DNA from: Sulfuriferula plumbiphila
GTDB taxonomy: Bacteria; Pseudomonadota; Gammaproteobacteria; Burkholderiales; Sulfuriferulaceae
Assembly: GCF_009938015.1 (NCBI RefSeq)
Contig: NZ_AP021884.1
Coordinates: forward strand, 1,289,501-1,353,500
Reading direction: 5' to 3'
DNA: 64,000 nt
A program made the position numbers and the translations under genes. The notes beneath the pieces were generated by a model. The model saw nothing but the letters and a program-made list of their open reading frames with translations, ran no database searches and had not been told where the DNA came from. Shown here one piece after another: positions 9,505 through 16,203 of the stretch; position 1 is the stretch's first letter; every line of letters begins with the position of its first letter.

Positions 9505-10104
9505 AGTTCCCGAAAATTCGCCAGGTCGTGGAAAGCATGCTTCTGCGTGCGCCAATCATTCTGCCGGGTGCTTACCGGTTCGATATTTCGGTGGGTCCAG
9601 ATTTCGTCGGGCACTATTCAACCCGTTGCGCCCAGGCGTGTTTTCAGCCAGAAGTAGCGTCGCTGTCGGGAAGTGCTAACTGGATTGCATCACTTAGGAT
9701 GACGGTATCTTGCTGCGGCGCAAGCTCCCCGGTGAGGATCATCCTACGATGCGGGTGAACAAGCCTGTTTCTGCGATACCGAGTTTTTTGGCAAACCCCA
9801 AAGCGATGAGGTGGCCGACCGCTTCACCAGCATTTTGGAATTGTGTCTACCAAGGGGTATATGTCTTTCTGGGAGGCGCAAAATCGGGAGCTCCCTCACC
9901 GCCTCAAGCAGGCGGATCATCCTGGCCAGGGTCATGCCTTGGACGAGCGGCATTCCACGGAATGTGAGCTGCGCAATCCTCATTGAGACCAGCATCGGGA
10001 CTGGGCAGCGAGATTCTGTGATCACTTTTAATAGGCCGGTAAGGGGGAATATTACCTCAGACGATTTGCCGCCTTGAAAAGTTATCCAGATTGGGGCACT
10101 AAAA
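9505..10104. other. About 600 bases without a convincing gene
   Basis: Open frames exist on both strands (for example minus 9744-10025 and plus 9811-10077) but none has a good ribosome-binding site, signal or recognisable motif, and they overlap one another. The stretch near 10015-10075 (GTGATCAC palindrome, then a run of CCCCCTTACCGGCC on the minus strand) has the flavour of insertion-sequence end DNA. I suspect decayed mobile-element sequence but cannot name it. Confidence 0.4.
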
Positions 10105-10142
10105 ATAACCGAGCCCTTGCCGCATGCTCGGCAAGGGCTCGG
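10098..10142 (-). terminator. Intrinsic terminator after the 10153-10500 gene
   Basis: Perfect 14-bp stem CCGAGCCCTTGCCG / CGGCAAGGGCTCGG (10109-10142) with a 6-base loop, followed on the minus strand by TTATTTTTAG. It sits 11 bases past the stop codon of the minus-strand gene. Confidence 0.88.
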
Positions 10143-10152
10143 GAAGGAACGA

Positions 10153-10500
10153 TTACGGTGCTTTGTACGGATTGGTCAACATGGGTGCAGAACTAGAACT
10201 AGAACCATAACCCGGGCTTGTCGAAGGATTGGAGGAAAGCGGGCCGGACCCGGTGGTTTGCTGCTGACTGAAGCCCGCGCCAAAGGTCTGGCTGCCGGCT
10301 CCACTGCCACTGGTCTGCGCACTGAAGCCGTCGGCCATGCTGGTGGCGCTACCCGCGCCGCCACCGGCGCCCATGCCGGTGCCGCTGCCGAAGCCGACTA
10401 CCGGTGGGTGTTCAACCTGATCCGTCGTCTGATCCGCAACGGCGGCGCCGGCGAAAAGAACGGCGCAGACTGCTGCCGATACTACGAGTTTGATATTCAT
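10153..10500 (-). CDS. Small secreted Gly/Ser-rich protein
   Basis: A 115-residue protein with a classical signal peptide (MNIKLVVSAAVCAVLFAG..AVA) and a low-complexity mature part rich in Gly, Ser, Ala, Thr and Gln, including GTGMGAGGGAG, which echoes the GAGAGM tail of the protein at 8576-9391. No cysteine in the mature part, no lipobox, no catalytic motif. Start supported by AAAGGAG 7 bases before ATG. It has its own ECF-type promoter element (10564-10590) and a strong terminator, so it is a monocistronic satellite of the sigma operon. Probably a surface or matrix component; function unknown. Confidence 0.8.
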   Translation of the reverse strand: MNIKLVVSAAVCAVLFAGAAVADQTTDQVEHPPVVGFGSGTGMGAGGGAGSATSMADGFSAQTSGSGAGSQTFGAGFSQQQTTGSGPLSSNPSTSPGYGSSSSSAPMLTNPYKAP

Positions 10501-10563
10501 TTCAATCTCCTTTCATTGGGTTAAGCCTCGATTGCAAGAGGCATGTGAGTTTCTGTAATTCTG

Positions 10564-10590
10564 AGACGAGGTAAACGGGGTTTTGGTTAC
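10564..10590 (-). promoter_or_regulatory. Putative ECF-sigma promoter GTAACC-N16-CGTCT (small secreted gene)
   Basis: Minus strand: GTAACC (10590-10585), 16 bases, CGTCT (10568-10564), then CAGAATT. It starts 64 bases before the ATG at 10500 and lies just past the end of the barrel gene, so the small gene can be transcribed separately from the operon. Confidence 0.75.
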
Positions 10591-10598
10591 TGAGTCAG

Positions 10599-11381
10599 TC
10601 AATAACTATAATTCACGCCTATTGACACGATATTGTCAGTATAGGCTGTGCCCGCGATGTTGGATTTATTGTCCTGATAGGCATAGCCGCCGTTCAAATA
10701 CCAGTTTTTCGCGATCCGTTGCGTCACGTCGGTGTACAGCGTTTGTGCAGTGGTATTGAAAGGCGAGGTGGTTTTGAAATCGCGCGTGGCGTGGCTGTAG
10801 CCAAGGTTGACGAACGTATCCTGGAGCGGCAGGTAGCCCAGATTCACGCCGTAAGTTTCACCAGTATAGCTGTAGGCACCGAGATTGGCTTTGCTATCCT
10901 CATAGTCCACGACCCCCTTGATCCAGACGGTCTGGCTCAATTGGCTCTTGATTTCAAGGGTTCCGCCGAAGCCGTTGGAATCGCGCTCGTTCTGCTTGGC
11001 GTCGCGGGTAAAACCGCGCGCCGTGGCCAGACCCGACCAGGTGGGTGAAAGCTGCTGGTAGAGTCCCGCGCTCGTCACCAGCATGGTGTTGTCGAGGTTA
11101 TTGAATTTGTTATAGGTGGAAGAGAGTGCACCGATCTGGCCGATGAAATAGCGGGTTTGCGCAGCGTCGAGAGGCGTGTAGTACACCGCAGAAGCGCTTA
11201 GCGTCCCGTAGTTATCGCTGTGCTGATTCGCTTTTGTCGGCGAATCGGGCGAGCCGTTAACGTTGGATTCATAGGACAGCTTGGCACCCGCATTGACGGT
11301 GAAGTCGGCTTGAGCCGGACCGGCCAGCCCCCCAGCTAAAACTGCAGCGCTGACCATAGCGGGAAGGGGATTGAATCGCAT
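10599..11381 (-). CDS. Outer-membrane beta-barrel protein
   Basis: A 260-residue protein with a signal peptide (cleavage near AQA-DF) and a mature sequence of alternating amphipathic strands: LSYESNVNG, YGTLSASAVYYT, TVWIKGVVDYED, GVNLGYLPL, NWYLNGGYAYQD, and a C-terminal VSIGVNYSY ending in an aromatic residue, as expected for insertion by the Bam complex. About 10-12 strands can be counted. It resembles the outer-membrane beta-barrels often found beside secreted or exported polymer systems, but I cannot assign a named family. AAAGGACATACTG precedes the ATG. It lies 105 bases after the GGGFP-repeat gene and is probably the last gene of the sigma operon, unless the weak hairpin between them ends transcription. 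Confidence 0.82.
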   Translation of the reverse strand: MRFNPLPAMVSAAVLAGGLAGPAQADFTVNAGAKLSYESNVNGSPDSPTKANQHSDNYGTLSASAVYYTPLDAAQTRYFIGQIGALSSTYNKFNNLDNTMLVTSAGLYQQLSPTWSGLATARGFTRDAKQNERDSNGFGGTLEIKSQLSQTVWIKGVVDYEDSKANLGAYSYTGETYGVNLGYLPLQDTFVNLGYSHATRDFKTTSPFNTTAQTLYTDVTQRIAKNWYLNGGYAYQDNKSNIAGTAYTDNIVSIGVNYSY

Positions 11382-11433
11382 CAGTATGTCCTTTCTTTGA
11401 GTGATGGAACGTAAAAAAACAAGATAACTTTTC

Positions 11434-11471
11434 CCAAAATAGCAACGGCAACCTGCTTGCCGCTGCCGTCA
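11434..11471 (-). terminator. Weak hairpin between GGGFP-repeat gene and barrel gene
   Basis: AGCAACGGCAA (11441-11451) pairs with TTGCCGCTGC (11457-11466) with one mismatch; ATTTTGGGAAAAG follows on the minus strand. It could be a leaky terminator or processing site inside the operon. Confidence 0.4.
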
Positions 11472-11486
11472 TTCGTTAGCCGCGTT

Positions 11487-12479
11487 TCAGTAACCGCCCC
11501 CCCCTTTGGGGAAGCCACCGCCCGGCACGCCGCCCGGGAAGCCGCCACCCGGGAAGCCGCCGCCCGGGAAGCCGCCGCCCGGGAAGCCGCCACCTGGCGC
11601 GCCGCCCGGGAAGCCGCCACCCGGGAAGCCGCCGCCCGGGAAGCCGCCACCCGGCCAAGATCCGCCGGGAGTCTGGCCCGGGGTGGCGAACGGTGGCCTC
11701 CCGTCTGCTTCGGGACTGAACTGACGACGCATGCGCGCGACGACATCGACGGGAGCGATGCCCTGGCGCAGTTGGTCCAGCACATTTTTCTGCAAGGTTA
11801 GAATCTGCGCGGGCGTGTCGCCCGCTCTCAGGCTGGCCCTGGGCAGTTCCAACGCTTGCGTTGGCGTAGCGTCGTGAAGGAGCAGCAGTTCAGCAAGATT
11901 GCCAGCAGCAATCAGGCTCCCGGCGCTGGACGCCATGCGGCCGCCTTGTGTGCCGGATTGCGCCAGCGTGGAGAGCGCTTCCTTTGCGCCGTAGCGCTGC
12001 CGCAGACCGGCACCCAGGTTGATCAGCGTGTCGCGTTCCTCGGTATTGCCGTACTTGAGGCCGCGTTCTTCCATTGCCTGAACACGCGAACGGGCATCCT
12101 GCAGAGCCTCCTGCCACTTGGATGCCACTGCCAGGATGGTTTCACTCGGCACTTTCTTTGCCATGCCTTCCAGTAGCTTGTCGCGCACCAGCGCGACAGG
12201 CAGGCCATCCCGGCGCACGGCGGCGAGCTTCTGGACGAACGCCGCGGCCTGGACTGCGGAATATTTATGCATAGCGGCCAGGCGCATCACCGCTCGCAAG
12301 TCTTGTTCTTCCACGCCGGCTGCCAGGGCGCTTTCCAGATTGGTGGTCAGGGATTGGCGCTGGGCCGGCGTGAGGGCAAGCTGTACCGTGGCTTGCCCAA
12401 GCGATGGAGGGAGCTCGGCGTGTGCGGCCGCTGCCAGCATCAACCCGGTCAACATGATGAGAATGCGAGAGTGGGTCAT
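11487..12479 (-). CDS. Secreted helical protein with GGGFP-repeat C-terminus
   Basis: A 330-residue protein with a signal peptide (cleavage near AHA-EL), about 230 residues of predicted helices, and a C-terminal tail with eight GGGFP units broken by GGAP and GGVP, ending GGGGY. The helical part shows recurring pieces such as ALAAGV...AVMRLA..HKYSA, RRDGLP.. and LRQGIAP.DVV, which align by eye with the AAGV, YSA and QGIP pieces of the secreted protein at 8576-9391; I infer a shared domain. It follows the anti-sigma-like gene after 11 bases and is clearly part of that operon. Probably an exported structural or substrate-binding protein; no enzyme motif seen. Confidence 0.8.
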   Translation of the reverse strand: MTHSRILIMLTGLMLAAAAHAELPPSLGQATVQLALTPAQRQSLTTNLESALAAGVEEQDLRAVMRLAAMHKYSAVQAAAFVQKLAAVRRDGLPVALVRDKLLEGMAKKVPSETILAVASKWQEALQDARSRVQAMEERGLKYGNTEERDTLINLGAGLRQRYGAKEALSTLAQSGTQGGRMASSAGSLIAAGNLAELLLLHDATPTQALELPRASLRAGDTPAQILTLQKNVLDQLRQGIAPVDVVARMRRQFSPEADGRPPFATPGQTPGGSWPGGGFPGGGFPGGGFPGGAPGGGFPGGGFPGGGFPGGGFPGGVPGGGFPKGGGGY

Positions 12480-12490
12480 GGTGTCGTGTC

Positions 12491-13162
12491 CTATATGATG
12501 GTGACGACCGCGTTTTGCCTGCCGAAATCGTCCTTCACATGCTGTTCGGCGTGCGGATCGGTCACCCAGCGCTGGCCGTTGACCAGGAACGCATACTGGT
12601 AGCGACCGGCGGGCAGGGGGACGGTCACGCTCCAGATGCCGTTGCCGGAAGGCACCAGTTTGACTTGTGCCATACTGCCCCAGCCATTGAAATCGCCGAT
12701 CAATGCCACGCTATGAGCTTGGGGTGAGTACAGGCTGAACCGCAGCGCGTTGCTGCTTGGGCCGGGTGTATGCGAAACCAGGGTCAGGGGGGAAGATGCT
12801 TGGCGCGGACCGCCGACCGAGGGCGCCAGCGATAGAGGGGCAAGCGCAATAAACAGCACTGAGGCTGCCAACGCGGCTCCGGAGAGTTCCCAGCCGAGCA
12901 AGGGGTGACGTTCCAGCCACTGGCGCAGGCGCGTGAAGGCGCTTTGCCTTTTGGGCTTAACCGCCGCCATCACACCGCGCGCCAGACTGGCAGGAGCGGG
13001 AATTCGCGGCAAGTGTTCCAGCGCTGCCAGCGCCATGCGGGTGGCGAGCAACTCCGAGCGCTCGGTCTCGCTCAATCGAGCGAGTAAAGCGGCTTCTTCG
13101 GATGGGTTCATTTCCTGATCCAGATAACGCTGCCGGGCTTCGTCGAATAGCGATGCTTTCAT
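12491..13162 (-). CDS. Membrane anti-sigma-like protein with carbohydrate-binding-like (AMPK/isoamylase E-set) domain
   Basis: A 223-residue single-pass protein. Residues 1-90 are cytoplasmic and helical (DEARQRYLDQEMNPSEEAAL, then LATRMALAALEHLPRIPAP), resembling anti-sigma domains but without the HxxxCxxC zinc motif. One transmembrane segment (about 93-113, LSGAALAASVLFIALAPLSL) follows. The periplasmic part (about 137-223) is an E-set/CBM48-like domain: FSLYSPQAHSVALIGDFNGW, WSVTVPLPAGRYQYAFLVNG and a DP/DDFG ending, as in the glycogen-binding domain of AMPK beta. It overlaps the sigma gene by 4 bases (ATGA). I infer that it holds the sigma factor and senses a glycan or envelope ligand. 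Confidence 0.83.
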   Translation of the reverse strand: MKASLFDEARQRYLDQEMNPSEEAALLARLSETERSELLATRMALAALEHLPRIPAPASLARGVMAAVKPKRQSAFTRLRQWLERHPLLGWELSGAALAASVLFIALAPLSLAPSVGGPRQASSPLTLVSHTPGPSSNALRFSLYSPQAHSVALIGDFNGWGSMAQVKLVPSGNGIWSVTVPLPAGRYQYAFLVNGQRWVTDPHAEQHVKDDFGRQNAVVTII

Positions 13163-13722
13163 GACAATCCTCCGTACAGTTGCTTGAACATCTGGCGCGC
13201 GCGGAACGTTCTCACCTTCACGTTTTGTACCGTGTCGTCGAGCATCAAGGCGATCTCATCGTTGCTATGCTCTTCCAGATGTTTCAATATCAAAACTTCC
13301 CTGTAATGTGAGGGCATGCGGTTGAGGATCACTTGGATATGATCATGCAATTGCCCTTGCTCCACTTGATGGTCGGGCTGTGTAGCGTCTGTCGCAGCCA
13401 GAGTGTCGACGTGGTCCGCCAGATCATCGCACAACGTATCGGCACTGTTGCTGCGCAACATATCGCGCGCCTTATTGAGCGCAATCTGGCACAGCCAGGT
13501 GGAAAACGCGCTCCTGCTGCCAAACATCTCGAGCTTCTGGTAGGCGGTGATGAAGGTTTCCTGGCTGATGTCCTGGCTGGCCTCATAATTGCCGAGAAAC
13601 CGATACAGCACGTTGAACACCTTGTGTTGGTGACGCCAGACCAGGGTTTCATACACTGCTGACCGCCCCGCCAGACAGGCATCGATCAGCGCCTTGTCCG
13701 GCAGATCACTCCATTCCTCCAC
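13159..13722 (-). CDS. ECF-family RNA polymerase sigma factor
   Basis: A 187-residue group 4 sigma factor. Region 2 is at about residues 22-90 (FLGNYEASQDISQETFITAY, then FSTWLCQIALNKARDMLR, the expected -10 contact helix) and region 4 at about 130-185 (LNRMPSHYREVLILKHLEEHSNDEIA, then VKVRTFRARQMF, the -35 recognition helix). There is no C-terminal extension. Start GTG 13722 has GAAAGG 6 bases upstream. It is followed by the overlapping anti-sigma-like gene. Directly upstream lies the GTAACC-N16-CGTCT element, found also before two satellite genes, which suggests positive autoregulation. Region content is certain; the exact ECF group is not assigned. Confidence 0.94.
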   Translation of the reverse strand: MEEWSDLPDKALIDACLAGRSAVYETLVWRHQHKVFNVLYRFLGNYEASQDISQETFITAYQKLEMFGSRSAFSTWLCQIALNKARDMLRSNSADTLCDDLADHVDTLAATDATQPDHQVEQGQLHDHIQVILNRMPSHYREVLILKHLEEHSNDEIALMLDDTVQNVKVRTFRARQMFKQLYGGLS

Positions 13723-13752
13723 GCACGGCCTTTCGTAATATAGTTCCCGTTG

Positions 13753-13779
13753 AGACGGGAAAGGCGCCCGAAAGGTTAC
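13753..13779 (-). promoter_or_regulatory. Putative autoregulated ECF promoter of the sigma operon, with overlapping palindrome
   Basis: Minus strand: GTAACC (13779-13774), 16 bases, CGTCT (13757-13753), then CAA. It lies 31 bases before the GTG start. The perfect palindrome TTCCCGT-TGAG-ACGGGAA (13744-13761) overlaps the CGTCT block and the expected transcription start, so a second regulator could bind here. Confidence 0.75.
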
Positions 13780-13802
13780 GCTCCGTTGAAGTCGGATGGG
13801 GT

Positions 13803-14171
13803 TTATGGCAGGACGAGGACGTTGTTTTCGCCGAAAAATCCATCCTGGACAACAGGCTGCCCGGGATCAATCCTCCGCTGCGCGCCGTCCACCCAGTAAA
13901 CGTATTCGATACGGGTCAGGGTGGTCGGAAGAGGCAGTTTGGCGCGCCACATGCCCTTTTCGTCGGGGCCGACCAACAGCGTCACCCCGCTTTGCCACTG
14001 ATTGAAATCACCGATGACCTCGACAGATTTCGCCTGAGGCGCGTACAGGCTGAATGTGGCTTCATGCCTGTCTGCTGCAGCATAAGCCCAGGGTAGGGCC
14101 AGTGTAAGAGCCAAAGCCAAGCGCAATCGCCGGTTGATCGGCAGTAATAGCAGTAATAGAGTGTCGCTCAT
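13803..14171 (-). CDS. Secreted single-domain E-set/CBM48-like protein
   Basis: About 122 residues from ATG 14171, preferred over ATG 14177 because AAGGGG then has proper spacing. A signal peptide (LALALTLALPWAYA-A) is followed by one E-set domain: FSLYAPQAKSVEVIGDFNQW, then MWRAKLPLP, IEYVYWVDG, DPGQP and ENNVLVLP. It aligns by eye with the periplasmic domain of the anti-sigma-like protein over its whole length. I infer a duplicated free form that could deliver, compete for or modify the same ligand. It lies upstream of the sigma gene, on the same strand; no copy of the GTAACC...CGTCT element was seen before it, only an isolated CGTCT. Confidence 0.78.
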   Translation of the reverse strand: MSDTLLLLLLPINRRLRLALALTLALPWAYAAADRHEATFSLYAPQAKSVEVIGDFNQWQSGVTLLVGPDEKGMWRAKLPLPTTLTRIEYVYWVDGAQRRIDPGQPVVQDGFFGENNVLVLP

Positions 14172-14392
14172 AGACATCCCCTTCGCATCCTGTCGGAATG
14201 TCGCGGATTATTTATATTGAGTGAAGCGCGAATCCGCAGTGGCGGCAAATTTCGTGGACTCTCTCATTTTGAGGGCATGGCTTCAAGACGTTTTAAAAAA
14301 ATCAGCCCAAAGTTGTAATGCTCCCTACTGTAATGTGTTCTGCCCCCCAACTATCAGTGCTCGCTGCGGTTTCTAAATAGCTGCTATGGCGG

Positions 14393-14950
14393 TTAGCGAC
14401 GGCGGGCGCGGTAGCGGACGATGAGCCAGACTGTCGCGCCCATCACGGCCAGCACGGCCAACACCAGAAATTCCAGTTTTTGGATGCTGCCCATTAGCCA
14501 TTGCAGCGCATCGCCAAACGCATAGCCCGCGCTGATTATCAACGCCGCCCACAGCACTGAACCCAGGCTGTTCCATAGCGTGAACTGCAACGGGCTCACT
14601 GCGCTCATTCCCACCATCATGGGCCCGACGATACGTAGCCCATAGGTAAAACGCAACACCACAATCACCGGTGCATGGTGGCGCGCAATCAGGCTTTCCA
14701 CTTTGGCGGCGCGTGCTGACAGGGACGGAAAGCGCGTCAGAAGCATATTGCCGTGGCGGCGTCCCATATAGTAGAAAAACTGGTCGCCGATAATCGCCCC
14801 GGCGACCGCAACCGGCATCAATACCGGCAGATGCAGATAGCCCTGATTCGCGGCAATCGCGGCCATGACGAGGATCGTTTCACCTTCCAGCAAGGTACCG
14901 AACAATACGGCGTAATAGCCGTATTCGTGGATAAGCTTGGCGTAATCCAT
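14393..14950 (-). CDS. DedA-family inner-membrane protein
   Basis: A 185-residue integral membrane protein of the DedA/SNARE-associated (VTT) family, which acts in lipid carrier recycling and envelope homeostasis. Start ATG 14950 overlaps the stop of the upstream gene (ATGA); the longer frame beyond it is a shadow. Family marks are the amphipathic re-entrant segment GTLLEGETILVMAA, AVAGAIIGDQFFYYMGRRHG, and RFTYGLRIVGPMMVGMS with the conserved arginines, followed by three more hydrophobic segments and an arginine-rich end (RYRARRR). Likely cotranscribed with the DUF1345 gene. Confidence 0.9.
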   Translation of the reverse strand: MDYAKLIHEYGYYAVLFGTLLEGETILVMAAIAANQGYLHLPVLMPVAVAGAIIGDQFFYYMGRRHGNMLLTRFPSLSARAAKVESLIARHHAPVIVVLRFTYGLRIVGPMMVGMSAVSPLQFTLWNSLGSVLWAALIISAGYAFGDALQWLMGSIQKLEFLVLAVLAVMGATVWLIVRYRARRR

Positions 14951-15627
14951 CAGATCAGGCTGGCAAAAATGTTTACGCTCAATGCCAGCACGGCGACATT
15001 GAAACCGAACGAAAGCAGACCATGCGCCAGCGTCAGCCGACGCATGACACGGGAAGTCACTGCCACGTCGGACACCTGAGAGGTCATGCCGATGACGAAA
15101 GAGAAATAGGCGAAATCGAGATAATCCGGTTTGCGCTCGCCGGGGAAATTCAGTCCGCCGGTCTGTGCGGCACGCGCGCCCTTGCCGCCAACATAGTAGC
15201 GATGTGCATAGTGGAAGGCGAAACGGGTATGCACCAGTAGCCAGGAAAATCCCAACGCCAGAAACGAAAGCGCGACATGCAGCATCTTCTTCCACACCGG
15301 CAAGCCGTGACCGCTTTTGTACATGAATGCCAGCGCCGCAACACTGATGCAGGCCGCACCCAACACCAGCAACAATATCGCCAGGCTACTTTGCCTGTTG
15401 CTGGTGCTGATACGGGTGGCTTCGGCATCTGTGCCGGCCATGGTGATCCAGGCCAACAGCAGGTACACCCCCGAGGCTACGTCCCAGCTGGCAATGGCGC
15501 GGGTGTCGAGGAGCGCAATGGGGAGCAGGAAAAACACGGCGACACCTGACAGGCTGGCTAACGCCGCGCGATGGTGCGCATTGATCTGTCCTATCCATCG
15601 TTTCAGGTGACTGGTCAGTATTGGCAT
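14950..15627 (-). CDS. DUF1345 family membrane protein
   Basis: About 225 residues from ATG 15627; a longer frame to 15741 would add a hydrophilic leader with no support. Six hydrophobic segments are visible, with the family's conserved central region HTRFAFHYAHRYY and DYLDFAYFSFVIGMTSQVSDVAVTS, and a last segment NVAVLALSVNIFASLI. DUF1345 proteins are inner-membrane proteins of unknown function. The stop overlaps the start of the DedA gene. The ribosome-binding site is poor, so the start is uncertain by a few codons. Confidence 0.85.
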   Translation of the reverse strand: MPILTSHLKRWIGQINAHHRAALASLSGVAVFFLLPIALLDTRAIASWDVASGVYLLLAWITMAGTDAEATRISTSNRQSSLAILLLVLGAACISVAALAFMYKSGHGLPVWKKMLHVALSFLALGFSWLLVHTRFAFHYAHRYYVGGKGARAAQTGGLNFPGERKPDYLDFAYFSFVIGMTSQVSDVAVTSRVMRRLTLAHGLLSFGFNVAVLALSVNIFASLI

Positions 15628-15825
15628 GGTCGTTTGTCGTTTCTGCGTGCATGATTTCTTCCCTGTTGCGAGAATACCCATCGCAATGATGCGCGGCGCT
15701 GAATGACACTTTCTATTTTGCGGGCTGTTCATCCTAACCAATGCAGCTTGTGAGAGTCAATGCCGCTTTGACGCGTGGCGAACAAGGGGGTAAGCTGCGG
15801 CGCCTGTCTTTCCGGAGTGATAATC

Positions 15826-16203
15826 GTGTCCGACAAGCTTGTAATGATGCTGTTGACGGTAAGCCCCGACCAGCCTCACTTATGTGGTACGCCGTTTTTC
15901 CAGGCGGCAGCAGCGGCAGCGATGGATGTCGAGGTTGAGATATATTTCGCCAGCCAGGCTACCCGGCTACTCGTCCAGGGAATTGCGGAGAGAATCCACC
16001 CTTCCGACAATAAGGCGAAATCCGTATATGGCTTCATGCAGGATGCGGCGCAGCTGGGGGTGAAGTTTTTTGCCTGCGGCGGTGCGCTGGATGCCTATGC
16101 CATTACGCCCGAATTATTGATTCCGGAATGCACGGGTATCGCGGGTGGCGCAGCCTACATCTGCCGGGTGATGGATGATGAATGGAAGTCCATCACTTAC
16201 TGA
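15826..16203 (+). CDS. DsrE/DsrF-like protein
   Basis: About 125 residues from GTG 15826, chosen because CCGGAG sits 8 bases upstream. The fold is DsrE/YchN-like: a beta strand KLVMMLLTVSP, a small-residue turn QAAAAAAMDVEVEIYF, a strand VKFFACGGALDAY with a cysteine at the position used by sulfur-carrying members, and a C-terminal AGGAAYICRVMDDEW. Such proteins often relay sulfur or sit near sulfur-oxidation genes, but no such genes adjoin this one. Its last seven bases overlap the end of the convergent histidine kinase gene. Confidence 0.75.
   Translation: MSDKLVMMLLTVSPDQPHLCGTPFFQAAAAAAMDVEVEIYFASQATRLLVQGIAERIHPSDNKAKSVYGFMQDAAQLGVKFFACGGALDAYAITPELLIPECTGIAGGAAYICRVMDDEWKSITY

Noticed and set aside
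14178-14392. A fourth ECF promoter before the secreted E-set gene
   Set aside because: CGTCT occurs at about 14285 on the minus strand but the base block 16 positions upstream is CTTTGG, not GTAACC.
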